Assembly: GCF_019166065.1 (NCBI RefSeq)
Contig: NZ_JAHTBN010000002.1
Location: 372,001-436,000, forward strand
Length of the DNA stretch: 64,000 nt
DNA from: Candidimonas humi
GTDB taxonomy: Bacteria > Pseudomonadota > Gammaproteobacteria > Burkholderiales > Burkholderiaceae_B
Direction: 5' to 3'
The position numbers and the translations under genes were made by a program. Below the pieces are notes generated by a model. That model was not told the DNA's origin. It saw nothing but the letters and a program-made list of their open reading frames with translations, and searched no databases. Shown piece by piece: positions 57,317 through 64,000 of this stretch. Position 1 is the stretch's first letter. Every line of letters begins with the position of its first letter.

Positions 57317-59662
57317 ATGAACAGACAGGTCGAAGCCTTCATGGCCCCGCCGGCGGCCGCCTCCGCCGGCCAGGCGGCGGGCAAGCCGCTGCCGCACGAA
57401 TCGGCTGCGCTGCACGTCAGCGGCGAAGCCACTTATACCGACGACATCACGGAACTGCAGGGCACTCTGCATTGCGCGCTGGGCATGTCGCAGAAGGCCC
57501 ATGCCAGGGTCCTGGAAATGAACCTGGACGCCGTGCGCGCGGCGCCCGGCGTGGTCGCGGTGCTGACCGCGGCCGACATACCGGGCGAGAACAACTGCGG
57601 CCCGGTGCTGCACGACGATCCCCTGCTGGTCGACGGGCTGGTGCAGTACATAGGCCAGCCGCTGTTCGCGGTGGTGGCCGACAGCCACGACGCCGCGCGC
57701 CGCGCCGCGCGGCTGGCGCAGGTGCAATACGAAGAGCTGCCGGCGATACTCACCCCGCAAGAAGCCAAGGCGCGGAACGCCGCGCTGCTGCCGCCCATGC
57801 GCATGCGCCGCGGCGATGCGGACGCCGCCTTGCAGCGGGCGCCGCATCGCCTCGCCGGCACCTTCGAATGCAACGGCCAGGAACAGTTCTACCTGGAAGG
57901 GCAGATTTCCTATGCCGTGCCCAAAGAGGCCGACGGCGTGCATGTCTGGTGCTCGACCCAGCATCCCAGCGAGATGCAGGCGCTAGTAGCGCATGCCCTG
58001 GGCTGGCACTCGCACCAAGTGCTGGTGGAATGCCGCCGCATGGGCGGAGGCTTCGGCGGCAAGGAGTCGCAATCGGCGCTGCCGGCCTGCGTGGCCGCGC
58101 TGTGCGCCACGCGGCTGCGGCGCCCGGTCAAGCTGCGCCTGGACCGCGACGACGACTTCATGATCACCGGCAAGCGCCACGGCTTCTATTACGAATACGA
58201 CCTGGGCTTCGACGACGAAGGGCGCATCGTCGGCGTGCGCCTGGACATGACCCTGCGTTGCGGTTTCTCGGCGGACTTGTCCGAGGCCGTGGCCACGCGC
58301 GCCGTGTGCCACTTCGACAACGCCTATTTCGTGCCGGACATCGACGTCAGCGCCATGTGCGGCAAGACCAACACCCAGTCCAACACCGCGTTCCGCGGCT
58401 TCGGCGGCCCTCAGGGCGCGCTGATGATGGAAGTCTTGATGGACATGATCGCCCGCCAGCTGGGGCGCGACCCGCTGGATGTGCGGCGCGCGAACTTCTA
58501 CGGCGTCGGCGAGCGCAACATCACGCCCTACGGCCAGATGGTGGTGGACAATGTGCTGCATCCCTTGCTGGCCGAGCTCGAGGCGAGCAGCGACTATCGC
58601 GAGCGGCGCGAGGCAGTGCGCGCCTACAACCGCGCAAGCCCGGTGCTGCGCAAGGGTCTGGCTTTGACGCCGGTGAAATTCGGCATTTCCTTCAATGTGC
58701 CGGCCTTCAACCAGGCCGGCGCGCTGGTGCACGTCTATCGCGACGGCTCGGTGCTGGTCAACCATGGCGGCACCGAGATGGGCCAGGGCCTGAACACCAA
58801 GGTGGCGCAGATGGTTGCCGCCGAGCTGGGGCTGGACTTGCATCAAGTGCGCGCCACCGCCACCGACACCAGCAAGATCGCCAACACCTCGGCCACCGCG
58901 GCCTCGACGGGTTCCGACCTGAACGGCAAGGCGGGCCAGGACGCGGCGCGCAGGATACGCCGGCGCCTGGCGAAGTTCGCGGCCGAGCGCTGGGGCGGCA
59001 CGCCCGACGCGGTGGTGTTCGCCGACGGCATGGTCCGCGCCGGCGATGTGTCCAAGCCCTTTGCCGAAGTCGTGGACGCCGCCTACTGGTCGCAGGTGCA
59101 GCTCTGGTCCGAAGGCTTCTACGCCACGCCGGGCATACGCTGGGACAAGGCCACCATGTCCGGCAAGCCCTTTTATTACTACGCCTACGGTGCGGCCGTT
59201 TCCGAAGTCGTGGTCGACACCTTGACCGGCGAATGGAAGCTGCTGCGCGCCGACCTGCTGCACGACGTGGGCCAGTCCATCAATCCGGCCATAGACCTGG
59301 GCCAGATCGAGGGCGGCTTCGTGCAGGGCATGGGCTGGCTCACCACCGAAGAACTGTGCTGGAACGAGCAGGGCCGCCTGACCACGCACGCGCCTTCCAC
59401 CTACAAGATCCCGGCCGTCAGCGACTGCCCGGCGGACTTCCGCGTCAAGCTGTTCCGCAACCTCAACGTCAAGGACACCGTGCATCGTTCCAAGGCGGTG
59501 GGCGAGCCGCCGCTGCTGCTGGGCTTCAGCGTCTACAACGCCATCCGCGACGCGGTGGCCAGTGTCGGCGGCTATCGCAGCGAGCCCCGGCTGAATGCGC
59601 CTGCCACCCCCGAGGCCATACTGGCCGCGGTTACGCAGTTGCGCACACAGGCGCAGGCATGA
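57317..59662 (+). CDS. xdhB: Xanthine dehydrogenase large, molybdopterin-binding subunit
   Basis: A 781-residue molybdenum subunit. It has the conserved stretches GQPLFAVVADSHDAARRAA, CRRMGGGFGGKESQSALPA, AFRGFGGPQGALMMEVLMD, GGTEMGQGLNTKVAQMVA and the C-terminal GEPPLLLG with the region of the active-site glutamate. The ATG at 57317 follows an AGAGGGAGG site, 15 bp after xdhA. Its stop overlaps xdhC (ATGA). Confidence 0.96.
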   Translation: MNRQVEAFMAPPAAASAGQAAGKPLPHESAALHVSGEATYTDDITELQGTLHCALGMSQKAHARVLEMNLDAVRAAPGVVAVLTAADIPGENNCGPVLHDDPLLVDGLVQYIGQPLFAVVADSHDAARRAARLAQVQYEELPAILTPQEAKARNAALLPPMRMRRGDADAALQRAPHRLAGTFECNGQEQFYLEGQISYAVPKEADGVHVWCSTQHPSEMQALVAHALGWHSHQVLVECRRMGGGFGGKESQSALPACVAALCATRLRRPVKLRLDRDDDFMITGKRHGFYYEYDLGFDDEGRIVGVRLDMTLRCGFSADLSEAVATRAVCHFDNAYFVPDIDVSAMCGKTNTQSNTAFRGFGGPQGALMMEVLMDMIARQLGRDPLDVRRANFYGVGERNITPYGQMVVDNVLHPLLAELEASSDYRERREAVRAYNRASPVLRKGLALTPVKFGISFNVPAFNQAGALVHVYRDGSVLVNHGGTEMGQGLNTKVAQMVAAELGLDLHQVRATATDTSKIANTSATAASTGSDLNGKAGQDAARRIRRRLAKFAAERWGGTPDAVVFADGMVRAGDVSKPFAEVVDAAYWSQVQLWSEGFYATPGIRWDKATMSGKPFYYYAYGAAVSEVVVDTLTGEWKLLRADLLHDVGQSINPAIDLGQIEGGFVQGMGWLTTEELCWNEQGRLTTHAPSTYKIPAVSDCPADFRVKLFRNLNVKDTVHRSKAVGEPPLLLGFSVYNAIRDAVASVGGYRSEPRLNAPATPEAILAAVTQLRTQAQA

Positions 59663-60705
59663 TGCACGACTGGATCGCACAGGCCTACCGCCTGCTGGAA
59701 TCAGGCGAGCCCACCGTGCTGGTGACCGTGGCGTGCGCCGAGGGCTCTACGCCGCGCGAGGCGGGCGCACGCCTGCTCGTCACCGCCGAGGGGCTGTGGC
59801 AGACCATAGGCGGCGGCCACCTGGAATGGCGTGCTACCGGCATCGCGCGGCAGATGCTGTTGCGCCGCGACGGCCCGCAGGCCGCGCGCCTCGAGCGCCT
59901 GCCGCTGGGGCCCGCGCTCGGCCAATGCTGCGGCGGCGCCGCCACCCTGGCCTTCGAGCCCCTGGGCCGCGGCGACCTCGCCTGGCTGCGCGAACTCGAC
60001 GCGCAACTGCGCGCCGGCCGGGCGTGCCGGCGGGAAGCCTATTTCGCTGCGCCGGCTGCAACGCCCGAACATGCTGCGCCGCGCGTCATGGTCGAAGCGG
60101 AATCCGCCGACGCAGACCCACACGACGCGTGCGAACTGGTGCGCGCGCAAGACGGCAGCGCCCGCATGGCCGAAACCCTGGCGCCGGTCGATTTTCACAT
60201 CGTGCTGTGCGGTGCGGGCCATGTGGCCCAGGCGTTGGTCAGGCTGCTCGGCACGCTGCCGTGCACGGTGCACTGGATCGACGAGCGCGACACCCTGTTT
60301 CCCGCGCAGGTGCCGGCCAATGTCGAGATCGAGGCCTCCGACACGCCCGAGGCCGCCATTGCCGAGGCGCCGGCGGGCAGCTATTTCCTGGTGATGACCC
60401 ACAGTCATGCGCTGGACCAGCATCTGTGCCAGCATATCTTCCGTCGCGACGACTACGCGTATTTCGGCCTGATAGGCTCGCGCACCAAGCATCGCCAGTT
60501 CGAGCGCCGCCTGCGCGAGCGCGGCGTGACGGCCGAGCGCTACGCGAGCATGACCTGCCCCATAGGCGTGGAAGGCGTCACGGGCAAGGTGCCCGAGGTG
60601 ATCGCGGTGGCCGTCGCCGCCCAGTTGCTGCAAGTGCGCGAACGTTGCGAGCAAGAGAAAATTGCCGCCCGCGACCATGCCCTTGCCCTGGCGCTTCATG
60701 CCTGA
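59659..60705 (+). CDS. xdhC: Xanthine dehydrogenase accessory protein
   Basis: A 348-residue XdhC chaperone that binds sulfurated molybdopterin and inserts it into XdhB. The N-terminal part has GSTPREAGARLLV and the characteristic GQCCGGAATL; the C-terminal Rossmann-like domain has VLCGAGHVAQALVRLL and FGLIGSRTKHRQFERRL. The start at 59659 overlaps the xdhB stop; a much longer open frame upstream is only a shadow of xdhB. Confidence 0.94.
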   Translation: MMHDWIAQAYRLLESGEPTVLVTVACAEGSTPREAGARLLVTAEGLWQTIGGGHLEWRATGIARQMLLRRDGPQAARLERLPLGPALGQCCGGAATLAFEPLGRGDLAWLRELDAQLRAGRACRREAYFAAPAATPEHAAPRVMVEAESADADPHDACELVRAQDGSARMAETLAPVDFHIVLCGAGHVAQALVRLLGTLPCTVHWIDERDTLFPAQVPANVEIEASDTPEAAIAEAPAGSYFLVMTHSHALDQHLCQHIFRRDDYAYFGLIGSRTKHRQFERRLRERGVTAERYASMTCPIGVEGVTGKVPEVIAVAVAAQLLQVRERCEQEKIAARDHALALALHA

Positions 60706-60826
60706 TCGCGCAGGGGGCGGGGTTTTGCGCCCTTGCAGTCTCCGTGGATCGGGCAAGCAAGGCAACAGGGCCTGCGGCATATATGCATGTGCACCAACCC
60801 GCCGTTTGAACAAGGAAAATTGATCG

Positions 60827-62251
60827 ATGGATTCGAAGCAACGAGCCGGGCAGCCGGCATCGCCCGGCGGCCCTTGCGCCTATCGTGCGCGCATGCTGTA
60901 TTTCAAGGGCGCGCCCCGTGTGGAGGCGTCGGGCGCCGCTGTGCCGAGCGCCGCTACGTTGCGCATCACGGCCTCGGGCGCTGCGGCGCCCGGCCGCGCA
61001 GGCGGGGACGATGCCGTGGTGTACCTGGACGACGGCCTGATGATCGTCGACCAGGGCCGTATCCTGCGCATCGGCGATTACGCGACCCTGGCTCCCACGC
61101 TGGATGCGGGCGTGAGCCTCGTGGACTGGCGCGGCAGGCTGATCGTGCCGGGCTTCATCGATACGCACATCCATTATCCGCAGACGGACATGATCGCCTC
61201 GCCCGCGCCGGGTCTGCTGCCTTGGCTGGAGACCTACACCTTTCCCACCGAGGCGCGCTTCGAGGACCCCGCATATGCCGCCGAGGTCGCCCGCTTTTTC
61301 CTGGACGAACTGCAGCGCTGCGGCACCACCACGGCGCTGGTGTACTGCACAGTACATCCGGGTTCGGCCGAGGCCTTCTTTGCCGAGAGCCACGCGCGCA
61401 ACCTGCGCATGGTGGCCGGCAAGGTCATGATGGACCGCAACTGCCCCGAATTCCTGCGCGATACCGCCGAATCCGGGGCTCGCGACAGCGAGGAACTGCT
61501 GCGCCGCTGGCATGGCACAGGACGCCAGATGTATGCGCTGACGCCGCGCTTCGCGCCCACGTCCAGCGCCGCGCAGCTCGGCGCCTGCGGCGAACTGGCG
61601 CAAGCCTACCAGGACGTATTCATACAGAGCCACGTCGCCGAGAACCAGGACGAAGTGCGCTGGGCGCACGAACTGTTTCCGGGGCGCCGCAGCTATCTCG
61701 ACATCTACGACCATTACGGCCTGCTGCGTCCGCGCTCGGTCTACGGGCATTGCATCTGGCTGGACGAGGCCGATCGCCTGCGCATGCGCGACGCCGGTGC
61801 GCTGGCCGCGCATTGCCCGACTTCCAACCAGTTCCTGGGCAGCGGCCTGTTCGACTACGCCGCGGCGCGCACCGCCGGCATGCCCACCGCTCTGGCCACC
61901 GACGTGGGCGGCGGTTCGTCGTTTTCCATGCTGCAGACCATGAACGAGGCGCACAAGGTGGCGCGGCTCTCCGGCCATCATCTGAGCGCGCTCGAGATGT
62001 TCTATCTGGCGACCGCGGGGGCGGCCCAGGCCCTGGGCCTGCAGGACAGCATAGGCACGTTGGCCGAGGGCGCCGAGGCCGACTTCATCGTGCTCGACCC
62101 GCGCGCCACCGAGCTGCTGGCGCGGCGCACCGCCAGGGCCGATACGCTGGAAGAACTGCTGTTCGCTTTCGCCATGCTGGGCGACGACCGTGCCGTTGCC
62201 GCCACGTATTCCGCGGGGCGCATGCTGCACCGCCGCGCCGACAATTGCTGA
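60827..62251 (+). CDS. guaD: Guanine deaminase
   Basis: A 474-residue zinc amidohydrolase, guanine to xanthine. The metal motif GFIDTHIHYPQTD, the SHVAENQDE segment, YGHCIWLDEADR and the metal aspartate in ATDVGGGSSFSML are all present, as in the GuaD branch. An AAGGAAA site precedes the ATG at 60827. It follows xdhC by 121 bp on the same strand and feeds xanthine to XdhAB. Confidence 0.95.
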   Translation: MDSKQRAGQPASPGGPCAYRARMLYFKGAPRVEASGAAVPSAATLRITASGAAAPGRAGGDDAVVYLDDGLMIVDQGRILRIGDYATLAPTLDAGVSLVDWRGRLIVPGFIDTHIHYPQTDMIASPAPGLLPWLETYTFPTEARFEDPAYAAEVARFFLDELQRCGTTTALVYCTVHPGSAEAFFAESHARNLRMVAGKVMMDRNCPEFLRDTAESGARDSEELLRRWHGTGRQMYALTPRFAPTSSAAQLGACGELAQAYQDVFIQSHVAENQDEVRWAHELFPGRRSYLDIYDHYGLLRPRSVYGHCIWLDEADRLRMRDAGALAAHCPTSNQFLGSGLFDYAAARTAGMPTALATDVGGGSSFSMLQTMNEAHKVARLSGHHLSALEMFYLATAGAAQALGLQDSIGTLAEGAEADFIVLDPRATELLARRTARADTLEELLFAFAMLGDDRAVAATYSAGRMLHRRADNC

Positions 62252-62498
62252 GCGCGCCGGCTGCGGCTTTCCCGGATCTGCTTTCTCGCGCGCGCGGGAT
62301 GGCGTGCGCGTGCCGGCCTGACGCGTCGGGCGTGGCCGCGCACGCGCCCGGGCGCCGGGCCGTGCAAGGCTGCCAGCCCGCATGCTCCGAAAGGGATACA
62401 CAGACCTGGATATCCTCTTTATGATACGCATAGCGGATCCGCAGCCCGGGGCGCCGCGTGTTGCAAAGAGAACCACGCCCGGGCTCTACGGAGGCGCG

Positions 62499-63422
62499 AT
62501 GTCGGCCCGGCGCAGCGACGAATTGCTCGATACTTACCTGCTGAAGGTGTTCAGCCTGCTGGTCAGCGAGCGCAGCGTTTCGCGCGTCGCGCTCAAGCTC
62601 AACCAGTCGCAGCCGGCCGTAAGCGTGGCGCTCAAGCGCCTGCGCGAAATCTTCGGCGATCCGCTGCTGGTGCGCGAGAAGGGCGGCATGGTGCCCACCG
62701 AGAAAGCGCTGTCGCTGCTGCCGCATGCGCGCGGCGCCCTGGCCGAGGTCGAGCAGATGCTGGTGCAGCCCGAAGCCTTCGACCCGCAATCCAGCCGGCA
62801 CGATTTCCGCATCGGCTCGCCCGACTATCTCGCGCCGCTGTTCATGGGCAGCGTGTCCGCAAGGCTGCGCCGGCAGGCGCCGCACGCGCGCCTGAGCATG
62901 CATGCGCTGGGCCCCGACTTCGATTTCGAGCGTTCGCTGGCCGAGGGCGAGCTGGACGTGGTGATCGGCAACTGGCCCGAACCCCCCGATCGCATGCATC
63001 TGTCGGTGCTGCTGGAAGACGAAATTGTTTGCCTGGTGGCCGCCGACCATCCCTTGGCCGCCCGCGGCCTGAGCCTGGACGATTACCGGCGCGCGGTGCA
63101 CGTGGTGCCCATGCCGTATTCGGTCAGCCAGCGCGGCGTGATCGACGGCGTGCTGGCCGCCAACCGCATAGAGCGCGACGAGCGCGTGGTGGTGCAGTCG
63201 TTCAATCTCGCACCCTATCTGCTGCCGGGCACCGATCTGGTGTTCACCACGTCGCGGCATTTCGCCGCCTTCTACGCGCGCCTGCTGCCCTTGGCCATCC
63301 TGCCGGCTCCGCTCAGCTTTCCGCCTATGCGCTTCTATCAGTTGTGGCATCCGCGCAGCCACCACGCGCCCGCGCAGCGCTGGCTGCGCGGCCTGCTGGG
63401 CGATTGCGGCCGCCGGCTTTAG
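62499..63422 (+). CDS. LysR family regulator, NodD-like, paralog of the xdh-linked LysR
   Basis: A 307-residue LysR regulator, start MSARRSDELLDTYLLKVFSLL, with HTH SVSRVALKLNQSQPAVSVALKRLREIFGDPLLVREKGGM and effector domain ending PAPLSFPPMRFYQLWHPRSHHAPAQRWLRGLL. The ATG at 62499 has a GGAGG site; the frame extends upstream without family similarity. It lies after guaD and convergent to the allantoicase gene. It may control guaD, allantoicase or the xdh operon. Confidence 0.9.
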   Translation: MSARRSDELLDTYLLKVFSLLVSERSVSRVALKLNQSQPAVSVALKRLREIFGDPLLVREKGGMVPTEKALSLLPHARGALAEVEQMLVQPEAFDPQSSRHDFRIGSPDYLAPLFMGSVSARLRRQAPHARLSMHALGPDFDFERSLAEGELDVVIGNWPEPPDRMHLSVLLEDEIVCLVAADHPLAARGLSLDDYRRAVHVVPMPYSVSQRGVIDGVLAANRIERDERVVVQSFNLAPYLLPGTDLVFTTSRHFAAFYARLLPLAILPAPLSFPPMRFYQLWHPRSHHAPAQRWLRGLLGDCGRRL

Positions 63423-63568
63423 TTTTACAGGCCCTGGCCGGCCTTGCCCTGGGGCCGCGGTATCTACGCGCCGCGAGCCAGCGGGGCCGGCTCATGCCGG
63501 ACGCCGGATCTCGGAGCCGCGCTTTGTGTTGCCCGGCGCGGGCCTCATACGCATCCGCCATCAAAAAT

Positions 63569-63595
63569 ATAAGAATTCATACAAGGGATTCTTAT
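63569..63595. promoter_or_regulatory. AT-rich inverted repeat between convergent LysR and allantoicase genes
   Basis: ATAAGAAT and ATTCTTAT form perfect 8-bp arms with an 11-bp spacer. It is 22 bp after the allantoicase stop and 146 bp after the LysR stop. It is too AT-rich for a usual terminator and looks like a protein-binding site. I give no firm role. Confidence 0.4.
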
Positions 63596-63616
63596 CTCTT
63601 TGAAAGCCGATTGGCA

Positions 63617-64000
63617 TCACTTCGCCAACCGCCCCCAGATGCGTACGCGGCTGATGCCGCCGTCGGGATACATATTGACCCGCACATGGCTGACCGGGCC
63701 TATGTCGCGCACGGCCTCGCTTTCGTAGAAATGCTGGCGGTCCATTTCCATCTTTTGTTCGCCCAGCAGCTCGGGCCAGAACATGGCTTGCGTGACGAGC
63801 GACTCGTCGGTGCAGGCCTCGACTCGTGCCGCCTGTACCGACACGCGGTCGGGGTAATTGCCCTTGAAGTGCGCGGTGTCGATCTCGATCTTTTCCACCA
63901 GCGCGGCGTGGCCCAGTTCGATGATGCACCAGTCATAGCCCGGCTCGCGGCGGCGCCGCGTTTCCCAGCCGTCTCCCATGTTCACGCCGCGTCCGGGCAT
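63617..64000 (-). CDS. alc: Allantoicase (partial, N-terminal part beyond window)
   Basis: The last 127 residues of allantoicase, which hydrolyses allantoate to ureidoglycolate and urea. The C-terminal domain block [49 protein letters not shown] is characteristic. The codon at the window edge happens to read ATG but is internal; the family is about 330-350 residues. Its product ureidoglycolate is the substrate of AllA, 13 kb away. Confidence 0.93.
   Translation of the reverse strand: MPGRGVNMGDGWETRRRREPGYDWCIIELGHAALVEKIEIDTAHFKGNYPDRVSVQAARVEACTDESLVTQAMFWPELLGEQKMEMDRQHFYESEAVRDIGPVSHVRVNMYPDGGISRVRIWGRLAK

Noticed and set aside
57472-60705. A 1077-codon open frame across xdhB and xdhC
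   Set aside because: Its first two thirds are an Arg/Gly/Ala-rich shadow of xdhB in another frame; only the last 348 codons, from 59659, are the real xdhC.
63998-64000. True start codon of allantoicase at the window edge
   Set aside because: The sequence after it ([16 protein letters not shown]) is the internal C-terminal domain motif of the family, so the gene continues outside.

Overview
The window is high-GC, densely coded bacterial DNA. Gene content, GTG/ATGA-type junctions and protein style suggest a betaproteobacterium of the Burkholderiales, probably Alcaligenaceae (Bordetella/Achromobacter-like). The assignment is by style, not by a database match. I recognise no rRNA, tRNA, insertion sequence, prophage or CRISPR array.

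1-15 kb: the end of an amino-acid ABC importer (partial binding protein and permease), a MOSC protein, an ArgD-type aminotransferase, an IclR-controlled FAD monooxygenase with a small DUF2783-like partner, and a CecR/YbhGFSR-type ABC-2 export operon that includes its own outer-membrane lipoprotein, with a divergent TetR regulator.

15-36.9 kb, accessory metabolism: a LysR/ilvD divergent pair; an IclR-controlled five-gene operon (OPT/YSL transporter, DUF1177, AroM-like, dipeptidase E, Asp/Glu/hydantoin racemase); a LacI-controlled divergent locus (Ldh2 dehydrogenase; DHDPS-like lyase and UxaA/GarD-like dehydratase); a GntR-controlled ABC importer operon ending in an RraA-like aldolase; and a MarR / M20 amidohydrolase / MHS-type MFS locus. 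Several of these divergent regions carry clear palindromic operator candidates.

37-64 kb, a purine and glyoxylate catabolic island: two NCS2-type purine permeases, xdhABC, guaD, uraD, allA and a partial allantoicase handle guanine/xanthine down to ureidoglycolate and glyoxylate. The gcl-hyi-glxR-ttuD-pyk operon (glyoxylate to glycerate to pyruvate) and glcB (glyoxylate to malate) use the glyoxylate. Uricase and 5-hydroxyisourate hydrolase are not visible here. Two type II toxin-antitoxin modules (DUF1778/GNAT and VapBC-like) bracket the uraD-allA pair, and two closely related LysR regulators flank xdhABC-guaD.

The least explained parts are the OPT-DUF1177-AroM-PepE-racemase operon, the LacI-controlled sugar-acid-like locus whose DHDPS-like enzyme lacks the usual tyrosine, a 14-bp tandem-repeat tract between ttuD and pyk, and a 30-bp repeat that encodes an N-terminal extension on AllA.
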